Below are positions 1 to 5,594 of a stretch of 6,535 nucleotides of DNA, in pieces (the first letter of the stretch is position 1; every line of letters begins with the position of its first letter). Both the position numbers and the translations under genes were made by a program. Below the pieces are notes generated by a model. The model ran no database searches. It was given only the letters and a program-made list of their open reading frames with translations, and was not told where the DNA came from. The DNA lies in the NCBI RefSeq assembly GCF_958453765.1, contig NZ_CAUDZA010000045.1, positions 1 to 6,535 of the forward strand. Reading direction: 5' to 3'. The stretch is from Phascolarctobacterium_A succinatutens_B. GTDB lineage: Bacteria > Bacillota > Negativicutes > Acidaminococcales > Acidaminococcaceae.

Positions 1-645
1 TTCCTTCTGCAGCTTTTCCTGCTGCAGCTCAAAATACTCCACAATCGGCTTCAGCTCAGGATAAACTACAGCTTCCGAATCAGGCTGCTCCAGATTAAGA
101 TTTTCCAATGGTCGCAGTATTCTGGCGGTAATTGTTTTGGCTGCCCAAAACGCACTGCACAAAACTACCAGTGCCAACAGCACAAAGTAACCAAGAATGA
201 TCTTATACTGTTGAAAAACAGCGTCATTCGTGCGCGACAGGCGCAGCACATTGCCGTCCGGCAAGCGCACGGCATAGTACAGAATATTTTTGCCCAAGGT
301 TTCGGACGCACGCTGGTTGCGGCCTTCACCGCCTTTCAGCGCCTCCTGCACCTCCTCACGCTGCAGATGGTTCTCCATTGACTCGGCATCAGCATAATTG
401 TCGTACAAGGCGTGACCATCCGGTGCAATCAGCGTTACGCGGTCGGCAAGCTGCAAGCGCTGCAGCTCGCTCACCGGTACATTGCCCTCGCCGTCGGCCA
501 CAATCAGCAGATTAGCCTCACGTTTGAGGCTGGCGAAGCTGTCCTGCGTAATATATTGGCAGGAAACCCAGAAGAAGAGCAGCAAAACAAGGCCTACCGC
601 TGCCCCTGTCAGCAGCAGTATGCTGCGAAAAAGCTTCTGCTTCAT
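1..645 (-). CDS. Sensor histidine kinase, PhoR-like, N-terminal part (C-terminus beyond the window)
   Basis: The frame is open from an ATG at 645 to the window edge (215 codons). Its start overlaps the response regulator stop as ATGA, which indicates translational coupling and a cognate pair. Translation shows a short basic N-terminus (MKQKLFRS), a first membrane helix at about residues 6-28, an extracytoplasmic region of about 120 residues (29-147), a second membrane helix at about 149-169, and a HAMP-like linker (170-215) with an I-x-RPLE motif and a Gln/Glu/Leu-rich coiled-coil start. This is the layout of PhoR/WalK-type membrane kinases. The H-box and ATPase domain would lie to the left of position 1 and are not seen, so the kinase call rests on topology and on the adjacent PhoB/OmpR regulator. 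The signal is unknown; phosphate limitation is an inference from the regulator type and its promoter. Confidence 0.85.
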   Translation of the reverse strand, partial: MKQKLFRSILLLTGAAVGLVLLLFFWVSCQYITQDSFASLKREANLLIVADGEGNVPVSELQRLQLADRVTLIAPDGHALYDNYADAESMENHLQREEVQEALKGGEGRNQRASETLGKNILYYAVRLPDGNVLRLSRTNDAVFQQYKIILGYFVLLALVVLCSAFWAAKTITARILRPLENLNLEQPDSEAVVYPELKPIVEYFELQQEKLQKE

Positions 646-1328
646 TTTACGGCCGCCATTCTGTAGCCAACGCCACGGATAGTTTCAATCAGCTCGCCTG
701 CCTCGCCCAGCTTCTGGCGCAGAGTACGGATATGTACATCAACGGTACGGGTTTCACCGCTGAATTCATAGCCCCAGATATCGTTCAGCAGCTTGTCGCG
801 CGAAAAGACAATACCCGGATGCTGCAAAAACTTGCGCAGCAGCTCGTATTCCTTCAGCGTCAGTACAACCTCACTGCCGCCTACGCTCACCTTATGCTCC
901 AGCTGGTTGACCTCCAGCCGGCCGATGCGGATTATTTCTCCCTCATCCTCACCGTGGCGTGGTGCTGCGCAACGGCGCAGCACTGCCTTGATGCGCGCAA
1001 CCATCTCCAGCATACCGAAGGGCTTGGTGATATAGTCATCGGCACCGCTGTCCAAGCCTTTAACCTTATCGAACTCCGAGCCCTTGGCAGTTGCCATAAT
1101 CACCGGTATATGCGCATAGCGCTTATCAGCACGCAAGCGTCTTAATATGCTCACGCCATCCTCATCCGGCAGCATAATATCTAAAACAATCAGCTCCGGC
1201 ACATGCTTTTCCAACAAAGCAAAAAGCTCGCGGCCGCTGCCGCAGCCCTGTGCCTCCATGCCGACGGACTGCAGGGTGTAAACCTCCAGCTCGCAAATAT
1301 TTTGTTCATCCTCCACGCAGAAAATCAT
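642..1328 (-). CDS. Response regulator, OmpR/PhoB family
   Basis: A 228-residue DNA-binding response regulator with a complete two-domain architecture. The receiver domain (about 1-118) has the acidic pair E6/D7, the phosphoacceptor D50 in VLDIMLPDEDG, the switch residue T80 and K102 in TKPF. The winged-helix effector domain (about 130-228) has the recognition-helix motif RTVDVHIRTLRQKLG and the C-terminal hairpin IETIRGVGYR. I start it at the ATG at 1328 (MIFCVEDEQ), which begins directly at the first receiver strand and has GGTGGTG about 6 nt upstream. The frame extends to a TTG at 1343, but that would add five unconserved residues. The gene ends in a 4-bp overlap with the kinase gene. It resembles PhoB/PhoP, but related regulators (WalR, ResD) look alike, so I give no symbol. 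An upstream direct repeat suggests autoregulation. Confidence 0.95.
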   Translation of the reverse strand: MIFCVEDEQNICELEVYTLQSVGMEAQGCGSGRELFALLEKHVPELIVLDIMLPDEDGVSILRRLRADKRYAHIPVIMATAKGSEFDKVKGLDSGADDYITKPFGMLEMVARIKAVLRRCAAPRHGEDEGEIIRIGRLEVNQLEHKVSVGGSEVVLTLKEYELLRKFLQHPGIVFSRDKLLNDIWGYEFSGETRTVDVHIRTLRQKLGEAGELIETIRGVGYRMAAVK

Positions 1329-1362
1329 GAAAAACACCACCAATCAATACTCTTTCGCTATA

Positions 1363-1368
1363 ATTATA
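1363..1368 (-). promoter_or_regulatory. Putative -10 box for the response regulator/kinase operon
   Basis: The minus strand reads TATAAT here, a perfect sigma-70 -10 hexamer, about 35 nt upstream of the regulator ATG at 1328. Transcription would start near 1356, giving a leader of about 28 nt. There is no TTGACA at the 16-18 bp position (the minus strand has AGGCAT at 17 bp), which fits an activator-dependent promoter. The TTTACA repeat ends 22 bp upstream. Confidence 0.55.
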
Positions 1369-1390
1369 TACGCAAATCAGAAAAAATGCC

Positions 1391-1421
1391 TGTAAAATTT
1401 AGGTAAAAAATTTAATGTTAA
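1391..1421 (-). promoter_or_regulatory. Putative Pho-box-like direct repeats upstream of the response regulator
   Basis: Read on the minus strand, TTAACA (1416-1421) is followed by TTTACC (1402-1407) and TTTACA (1391-1396). The last two are spaced exactly 11 bp start to start, one helical turn; the first lies 14 bp from the second and is out of phase. OmpR-family regulators bind tandem half-sites at 11-bp spacing, and Bacillus PhoP boxes are TT(A/C/T)ACA-like. The repeats lie upstream of a TATAAT that lacks a -35 box, where an activator would bind. The region is AT-rich, so chance similarity is possible. Confidence 0.4.
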
Positions 1422-1456
1422 GGAAAATAAGCAGTGCAGCCTCTCTGCAAAGCATA

Positions 1457-1495
1457 CAAAAAAAGACCGGGAGTAACGCTCCCGGCCTTTTGCTA
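1457..1495 (-). terminator. Strong intrinsic terminator, probably bidirectional
   Basis: A perfect 7-bp stem, CCGGGAG (1467-1473) with CTCCCGG (1479-1485), closes a TAACG loop. The stem can extend through AAAAG (1461-1465) with CTTTT (1487-1491) across one A/C mismatch. On the minus strand it is followed by a run of seven T (complement of 1458-1464); on the plus strand it is followed by TTTT. It lies between the DUF4911 gene and the response regulator promoter and insulates the two operons. Confidence 0.85.
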
Positions 1496-1520
1496 TATAC
1501 TATATGTATATGCGATTGTA

Positions 1521-1552
1521 GAAAAAACGAAAGCTGCCTAAGCAGTCCTTTC
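1521..1552 (-). terminator. Intrinsic terminator just downstream of the DUF4911 gene
   Basis: On the minus strand, GAAAG-GA-CTGC-TTAG-GCAG-CTTTC forms a hairpin (1529-1552) with a two-base bulge, followed by a T6 run (complement of 1522-1527). It starts 8 nt after the DUF4911 stop codon. It is weaker than the hairpin at 1467-1485, with which it forms a tandem pair. Confidence 0.65.
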
Positions 1553-1560
1553 CCTGCAGT

Positions 1561-1824
1561 TTAAATCTGCCAAAGTCTGTGATACACTCCGTTTTCCATA
1601 TTATCGATGACATCTACCTTAAACGGCATATTTTCAATAATATCCAGTGTATCAAAATACGTATCAGGCGTAGCATAAAACTTAATCAGTCCGCTGGTGC
1701 CGTCTACGGTGCTCACCATGGCCAGATGCTCATAGCCTTCCATAATCCAGTTAACATCTGCAATACGCTCAGGCTCAACCTGCGCGTAGATCATACTGTG
1801 GGGTCCGGGGTCATTGTCACTCAT
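1561..1824 (-). CDS. DUF4911 domain protein, coupled to the U32 gene
   Basis: An 87-residue soluble protein with no signal peptide and no membrane segment. The pattern MIYAQVEPERIADVNWIMEG (residues 11-30), then YEHLAMVSTVDG (31-42) and an aspartate-rich second half, fits the small DUF4911 family as I remember it; the family has no known function. The start ATG overlaps the stop of the upstream U32 gene (ATGA), and AAAGG lies 10 nt before the start, inside the U32 coding region. The size and alternating strand/helix pattern suggest a small alpha/beta fold like those of regulatory or ligand-binding domains, but that is inference. The tight coupling suggests it works with the U32 enzyme, perhaps as an accessory subunit. 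It is the last gene of its operon, before two terminators. An alternative start at Met11 cannot be excluded. Confidence 0.8.
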   Translation of the reverse strand: MSDNDPGPHSMIYAQVEPERIADVNWIMEGYEHLAMVSTVDGTSGLIKFYATPDTYFDTLDIIENMPFKVDVIDNMENGVYHRLWQI

Positions 1825-3068
1825 TCTTTTACAACCTTTCTGCGTAATAAGCTGAATTGCAGCAGCGGCTTGTCGCTGGCTGCGGAAAATTTCTGCTGGG
1901 CATGCGGTGCGCAGTCAATCGGCGTACCTGCCTCATCCAGCATTTCTGTCAAAACAAAGGGCATCGTGCTGCCGTCGGGCATCAAAAGCTCCAGCGGCTC
2001 GCCTGCCTTTACATTATTGCGCTGCTCAAAATAAGCGCGCTTTTTCTCAGCATCGTAACCTGTAACGATACCGACAAAATCGTGTGTCTGCTCATACTTC
2101 GAGCTGGTGTAAACCTGCGCATTTCTGTCAGGCTTAGCCACAGCAAAGCCTGTAGTGTACTGGCGGTGGGAAACCTTGTTCAGCTCGGTAATCCACGCTT
2201 CTGGCACGCTGTAATGCTCCATGTCTGCCCAGCATTGGTCGATAGCCTTGCGGTAAACGCTGACTACCGTCGCTACATAATGCACGCTCTTCATGCGGCC
2301 TTCAATCTTCAGGCTGCACACACCGGCACGCATCAGCTCCGGCAGATATTCAATCAGGCACAGGTCCTTGGAGTTCATCACATAGGTACCGCGCTCGTCC
2401 TCCTCGAGGTCAAAGTATTCGCCGGGGCGCTTTTGCTCGCCCAGCTTATACATATTATATTCCCAACGGCAGGCCTGCGTGCAGGCACCGCGGTTGCCGT
2501 CGCGCCCGGTCAGATAGGCGCTCAAAAGACAGCGTCCGCTGTAGGAAATACACATTGCGCCATGCACGAAGGTTTCCAGCTCTACCGAGGTTTTTTCGCT
2601 GATTTCGCTTATTTCCGCCAATGACAGCTCGCGTGCCAGCACCACGCGTTCAGCGCCCAGCTGCTCCCACGCCTGCACAGTGGCATAGTTGGTGGTATTA
2701 GCCTGCGTGCTCACGTGCAGCGGCATATCAGGCACAACCTGGCGGGCAGTGCTCCATACGCCCAAATCGCTGATCAGCAGTGCGTCAACCTTAGCCTGCT
2801 GCAGTCCGCGCAGATAATCCGGCAGTCTGTCGATATCCTCGTTATGCGCAAAAATATTTACCGTTACATAAACCTTTTTGCCGAGGCTGTGCGCATACTC
2901 TGCCATCTCCGCAATTTCCTCTAAAGAGAAATTGTTGGCAAAGGCACGCAGACCGAACAGCTTACCGCCCAGATAAATAGCATCAGCACCGTACAGCAGG
3001 GCCATTTTTCCTTTTTCCATATTACCGGCAGGAGCCAGTAATTCGGGTTTAACTAAGTTTCTGCTCAT
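1821..3068 (-). CDS. Peptidase U32 family protein, TrhP-like tRNA hydroxylation protein
   Basis: A 415-residue protein annotated in databases as 'peptidase U32'. Characterised relatives are not proteases: TrhP (E. coli YegQ, B. subtilis YrrN/YrrO) takes part in prephenate-dependent 5-hydroxylation of uridine 34 in tRNA, and RlhA hydroxylates 23S rRNA. The N-terminal TIM-barrel-like part begins KPELLAPAGN (7-16) with GADAIYLGG (27-35). The U32 signature runs from E165 to S183 and includes HGAMC and GRC. C173, C180, C196 and C200 are spaced C-x6-C-x15-C-x3-C and would ligate an iron-sulfur cluster. SLKIEGRMKS (252-261) is a second family motif. The C-terminal part (about 325-410) matches the U32 C-terminal beta domain. 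AAGGAG lies 5 nt before the ATG. The position after mltG matches B. subtilis yrrL to yrrN/yrrO, which favours TrhP over RlhA. Substrate assignment is inference. Confidence 0.93.
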   Translation of the reverse strand: MSRNLVKPELLAPAGNMEKGKMALLYGADAIYLGGKLFGLRAFANNFSLEEIAEMAEYAHSLGKKVYVTVNIFAHNEDIDRLPDYLRGLQQAKVDALLISDLGVWSTARQVVPDMPLHVSTQANTTNYATVQAWEQLGAERVVLARELSLAEISEISEKTSVELETFVHGAMCISYSGRCLLSAYLTGRDGNRGACTQACRWEYNMYKLGEQKRPGEYFDLEEDERGTYVMNSKDLCLIEYLPELMRAGVCSLKIEGRMKSVHYVATVVSVYRKAIDQCWADMEHYSVPEAWITELNKVSHRQYTTGFAVAKPDRNAQVYTSSKYEQTHDFVGIVTGYDAEKKRAYFEQRNNVKAGEPLELLMPDGSTMPFVLTEMLDEAGTPIDCAPHAQQKFSAASDKPLLQFSLLRRKVVKE

Positions 3069-3073
3069 TAAAT

Positions 3074-3079
3074 CTCCTT
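3074..3079 (-). promoter_or_regulatory. Ribosome binding site of the U32 gene
   Basis: The minus strand reads AAGGAG, a full Shine-Dalgarno match, 5 nt before the ATG at 3068. It fixes that start. The 67-bp gap to mltG (3069-3135) otherwise shows only a weak hairpin and no convincing promoter, so U32 is probably cotranscribed with mltG. Confidence 0.8.
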
Positions 3080-3135
3080 AAAACACTTCTCTGCTCCGCC
3101 AAACTGACAGCGCAGAAATATGTAATAAACTGTTA

Positions 3136-4179
3136 TTAACCTATTTCCTCAATCGCCTTCAAATGCTCGGCGTAGGTTTTGGTAAAGCGATGGTGTCCGT
3201 CCTTTTCTGCAACAAAGTACAGATAATCTGTCTGTTCCGGCTGCAGCACCGCCTTAATCGCGGTCAGTCCCGGACTGCCAATCGGTCCCGGAGGCAAGCC
3301 GGGATTTTGGTAAGTATTATACGGACTTTGGATTTTGGTGTCCGCAAAGGTAACTACTTCCTTCTGCGTTCCCAAAAGATACTGGATGGTCGTATCCGAC
3401 TGAATAGGCATGCCGATTGCCACACGCTTTAGGAAAACGCCGGCGATTTTCGGCTGCTCCTCGGCAAAAACTGCCTCCAGCTCCACCATCGAAGCCATAT
3501 TTACTACATCACGCAGTGGCAGATTGCGTTCTGCCACAGTTTTGGCAATACCGCTGCTCTGCATTTCCTTATCAAACTGTGCAACCATCATTTTGAGCAT
3601 CTCCTGCTCGCTGATTCCCACCGGGAAATCATAGGTTGCCGGGTAGATAAAGCCCTCTGCCTTAAACAGCACATTGCTGTTATCGGTCTGCATATACGGA
3701 TAAGGTGCATAATCCTTCGCCGCCGCCATGAATTTGTCAGCACTGCCAAGGCCCTCGGCCTCCAGCTTTTTCGCAGTTTTCACCACGCTATAGCCTTCCG
3801 GTACGGTAAAGTGCACCTGCTTGATGCGTCCCTTAACCATAACATCGACAATCTGCTGGTTGCTCATGCCGCCGTCAATCTGGTAGGCACCTGCCTGCAG
3901 CTTGGTAGCCAGTCCCTTCCAGCGCGCCTCCATTTTAAAGGCGGCGGGATTTTTTACCAGCTTCTTTTCATGCAGCAGCTCGGCGATATCCGCCGTAGTC
4001 ATGCCGTCCTTGACAACAATCAGGCGTGAGCCTTCTACGGCAAAGCCCTTATTATTTCCCTGTCCGTTAAGATAAATTGTAAACGCTACCACGCCGGCAA
4101 CCAGCAGCACCGCCAAAGCACCTGCCGCAGCCTGCACCGGATTGTCGCGCACCAGCTTTTTCAGCTTTTCTATATCCAT
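3136..4179 (-). CDS. mltG: Endolytic murein transglycosylase MltG (YceG family)
   Basis: A 347-residue single-pass inner-membrane enzyme that cuts nascent glycan strands, releasing chains with 1,6-anhydro-MurNAc ends; it is thought to set glycan strand length. A short cytoplasmic N-terminus precedes a membrane helix at about 17-37. Next come a LysM-like region (about 50-115, VVKDGMTTADIAELL) and the catalytic YceG domain: EGFIYPATYDFP (175-186), NMASMVELEA (227-236) with E233/E235 (by the E. coli VEKE motif, one corresponds to catalytic Glu218), IQSDTTIQYLLG (259-270) and SPYNTYQNPGLPPGPIGSPG (285-304). The length is normal and the key motifs are intact. The ATG at 4179 is the first start after an in-frame TGA. 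No clear Shine-Dalgarno precedes it, and a terminator-like hairpin lies only about 25 nt upstream, so expression may be limited or may depend on readthrough. Confidence 0.96.
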   Translation of the reverse strand: MDIEKLKKLVRDNPVQAAAGALAVLLVAGVVAFTIYLNGQGNNKGFAVEGSRLIVVKDGMTTADIAELLHEKKLVKNPAAFKMEARWKGLATKLQAGAYQIDGGMSNQQIVDVMVKGRIKQVHFTVPEGYSVVKTAKKLEAEGLGSADKFMAAAKDYAPYPYMQTDNSNVLFKAEGFIYPATYDFPVGISEQEMLKMMVAQFDKEMQSSGIAKTVAERNLPLRDVVNMASMVELEAVFAEEQPKIAGVFLKRVAIGMPIQSDTTIQYLLGTQKEVVTFADTKIQSPYNTYQNPGLPPGPIGSPGLTAIKAVLQPEQTDYLYFVAEKDGHHRFTKTYAEHLKAIEEIG

Positions 4180-4200
4180 CAGAAAACATCGTCACATCGC

Positions 4201-4229
4201 ATAAAAATACCGGACCGAAGTCCGGTAAA
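4201..4229 (-). terminator. Intrinsic terminator with UUCG tetraloop between the DUF1292 gene and mltG
   Basis: On the minus strand an 8-bp perfect stem, TACCGGAC/GTCCGGTA (4208-4227), closes a TTCG loop: the very stable C(UUCG)G tetraloop. A T5 run follows (complement of 4203-4207). It lies about 17 nt after the DUF1292 stop and about 23 nt before the mltG start. It probably ends most DUF1292 transcripts or acts as an attenuator that reduces transcription into mltG-U32-DUF4911. The U run is short, so partial readthrough is plausible. Confidence 0.8.
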
Positions 4230-4244
4230 ATTATTGACTGTGAA

Positions 4245-4592
4245 TTACTCCTCGTCCTCAAACATTTCGTCATACTTAGCAGCAACTGCTTCGTATTCTT
4301 CGTCAGTCGGAGCGGTGTAAACAGCTTCGCCGTTTTCGTCAAAGTCCATGCGTGCGATAACGCAGGTATCTTCTTCTTCATCATGCTCGTGGCAATCGCA
4401 GTCCTCATCCTCGCAGCAGCAGTCTTCCATCGGAACCAGTACTGCAAATTGTTTGTCATCAACAGTGATAACCATGTCCTGATAGAACTCGTGCTCGTTG
4501 CCTTGCTCGTCAGTCAGAACAACGCAGATAACTTCTTCTTCGCCTTCAGCTTGCATAGCTGCTAATTCTTCATCTCTAATGTCTTTTTCCAT
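4245..4592 (-). CDS. DUF1292 (YrzB-like) protein with a Cys/His/acidic patch
   Basis: A 115-residue, strongly acidic cytoplasmic protein of unknown function, corresponding by position and C-terminal pattern (PTDEEYEAVAAKYDEMF, 95-111) to B. subtilis YrzB. The N-terminal strand region ICVVLTDEQGNEHEFYQDM (22-40) is typical of DUF1292. An unusual segment at 56-77 holds C58, C59, C60, C65, C67, H68, H70 and C77 among aspartates and glutamates, which could bind metal. I start at the ATG at 4592 because AGAGGTG lies 5 nt upstream. The frame runs on to a TTG at 4619, which would add nine poorly supported residues. It follows ruvX and has its own promoter (4651-4679) and its own terminator (4201-4229), so it can be made as a single-gene transcript. 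The DUF1292 call is strong; a metal-related role is speculation. Confidence 0.9.
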   Translation of the reverse strand: MEKDIRDEELAAMQAEGEEEVICVVLTDEQGNEHEFYQDMVITVDDKQFAVLVPMEDCCCEDEDCDCHEHDEEEDTCVIARMDFDENGEAVYTAPTDEEYEAVAAKYDEMFEDEE

Positions 4593-4650
4593 AAAGGCAC
4601 CTCTTTCGTTATAGCTCAATAAATAAAAAGCTCAATTTTAATCTACCCAT

Positions 4651-4679
4651 ATTGTATAATAGGTAACGCTATCTGTCAA
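4651..4679 (-). promoter_or_regulatory. Consensus sigma-70 promoter for the DUF1292 gene
   Basis: The minus strand has TTGACA (4674-4679), a 17-bp spacer and TACAAT (4651-4656): a perfect -35, ideal spacing and a 5/6 -10. Transcription would begin near 4644, leaving a leader of about 50 nt before the ATG at 4592. The TGA stop codon of ruvX (4676-4678) lies inside the -35 hexamer, so the promoter starts exactly where ruvX ends. Confidence 0.8.
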
Positions 4680-5098
4680 ATTTTAAAGCTTTTGCTGTCC
4701 AGATAATTTTGTAGAATAACAACTGCTGCCATCATATCAATAACCTTCTTACGCTTTTTGCGGCGCAAATCCGCATCAACCAGCACCTTTTCGGCAGCTA
4801 CGGTGCTCAGGCGTTCATCCCACAGCACAACCTGCACCTTAGGGAACATGGTGCGGAGCTTTTCGGCCATTGCTTCACAGGCCTGCGCGCGTTCACCGAT
4901 AGTGCCGTTCATGTTTTTGGGATAGCCTACAACCAAGGTATCAACCTCATGCTCGGCAATCAGCTCGGCAATGCGGGCGTAGTCGCGTTCTTCCGTAGTA
5001 CGGTGAATAGTTTCCACGCCGTTGGCAATCATGCCAAGCAAATCGCTTACGGCGATACCGATAGTTCTTGTTCCTACATCAAGGGACATTTTACGCAT
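4676..5098 (-). CDS. ruvX: Putative pre-16S rRNA nuclease / Holliday junction resolvase-like RuvX (YqgF)
   Basis: A 140-residue RNase H-fold protein of the YqgF family. E. coli YqgF is implicated in maturing the 5' end of 16S rRNA; the older name, Holliday junction resolvase, comes from fold similarity. The metal-binding acidic residues are in place: D7 in SLDVGTRTIGIAVSD, E95 in WDERLST (93-99) and D121 in KKVIDMMAAV. VVGYPKNMNGTIG (56-68) is the family's central strand-loop motif. The length is typical and nothing is missing. The start at 5098 has AAGGAG 11 nt upstream, a rather long spacing; Met4 (5089) would be even further away. The gene lies 17 nt after ireB, as in B. subtilis yrzL-yrrK, so the two are probably cotranscribed. 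Confidence 0.96.
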   Translation of the reverse strand: MRKMSLDVGTRTIGIAVSDLLGMIANGVETIHRTTEERDYARIAELIAEHEVDTLVVGYPKNMNGTIGERAQACEAMAEKLRTMFPKVQVVLWDERLSTVAAEKVLVDADLRRKKRKKVIDMMAAVVILQNYLDSKSFKI

Positions 5099-5115
5099 TA
5101 AGTTACGTTCTCCTT

Positions 5116-5376
5116 TTACTTGTTAATCTGCTGCAGATAATTCTTTACCAGCTCTTCAATCAGCTCATAGCGCTCGTGACGGCGCAGCTTGGTGCGTGCG
5201 TCCTCAAAGCTGGTGATATAAGTGGGGTCACCGCTCAGCAGGTAGCCTGCTAATTGGTCCACAGGGTTATAGCCCTTCTTTTCCAGGGCAGCATATACTT
5301 CTTTTATAGTTTCGGCAACGTTCAGCTTTTCCGGCTCACGTTTGAACATCATAGTTTCTTGAGATACTTCAGACAT
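5116..5376 (-). CDS. ireB: IreB family regulatory phosphoprotein (UPF0297/DUF965)
   Basis: An 86-residue small cytoplasmic protein. In Enterococcus faecalis, IreB is a substrate of the Ser/Thr kinase IreK and regulates cephalosporin resistance; the B. subtilis counterpart is YrzL. Family motifs are clear: ETIKEVYAALEKKGYNPVDQ (22-41), GYLLSGDPTYIT (44-55) and RTKLRRHERYELIEELVKNY (61-80). The N-terminal SQET (5-8) aligns with TDET of E. faecalis IreB, whose two threonines are phosphorylated, so S5 and T8 are candidate phosphosites; this alignment is from memory. I chose the ATG at 5376 because AGGGAG lies 8 nt upstream; a GTG at 5385 in the same frame overlaps that site. No Ser/Thr kinase gene is in the window. 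It is the first gene of the cluster. Confidence 0.94.
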   Translation of the reverse strand: MSEVSQETMMFKREPEKLNVAETIKEVYAALEKKGYNPVDQLAGYLLSGDPTYITSFEDARTKLRRHERYELIEELVKNYLQQINK

Positions 5377-5407
5377 ACGAAACACTCCCTTCGTTTTTCG
5401 TAAATAT

Positions 5408-5416
5408 ATTGTAGCA
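5408..5416 (-). promoter_or_regulatory. Extended -10 promoter for ireB-ruvX
   Basis: The minus strand reads TGC-TACAAT: a TGn extension plus a 5/6 -10 hexamer, 31 nt before the ireB ATG at 5376. Transcription would start near 5401. No good -35 hexamer is visible at 16-18 bp, but T- and A-tracts just upstream resemble an AT-rich UP-like region. The extended -10 may compensate for the weak -35. Confidence 0.6.
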
Positions 5417-5521
5417 CATTTTTTTGAAAAAAGCTGTGTTTTTCTAGTTAACTTGCAAAAAAAGAGTGCCTACATTAAGCTTGACTTTACTTCAGGTAAT
5501 GCTGCAGCAAAGCATCCTGAC

Positions 5522-5573
5522 AAAAGCCCCGGCACAGCTGCATCGTTTACTATGCGGCAAATGCCGGGGTTTT
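5522..5573 (-). terminator. Long intrinsic terminator hairpin downstream of the surface-protein gene
   Basis: An outer stem of CCCCGGCA (5527-5534) with TGCCGGGG (5562-5569) is joined by a small internal loop to an inner stem of GCTGCAT (5537-5543) with ATGCGGC (5552-5558, one G-T pair). The apical loop has 8 nt. Flanking A and T runs (5522-5525 and 5570-5573) extend the stem and give a T-tract in both directions, so it may work on either strand. By position it ends the minus-strand surface-protein transcript, about 70 nt after its stop. Confidence 0.8.
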
Positions 5574-5594
5574 GCTTTAGCTGCGCTTCTATCA

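Noticed and set aside
732..1145. Plus-strand open frame (137 codons) antisense to the response regulator
   Set aside because: It is a mirror of the conserved regulator gene, with no family resemblance and no start signal.
1857..2624. Long plus-strand open frame (255 codons) antisense to the U32 gene
   Set aside because: It lies wholly opposite a well-conserved gene with an intact Fe-S signature. The translation shows no recognisable domain, and no promoter or ribosome site supports it.
3123..3138. AT-rich inverted repeat at the mltG stop (TAATAA...TTATTA)
   Set aside because: The stem is six A-T pairs with no T-tract, too weak for a terminator, and probably due to AT-rich composition.
4067..4462. 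Minus-strand open frame (131 codons) spanning the DUF1292-mltG junction
   Set aside because: It overlaps two well-supported genes in another frame and crosses the terminator hairpin. Its composition looks like an out-of-frame translation.
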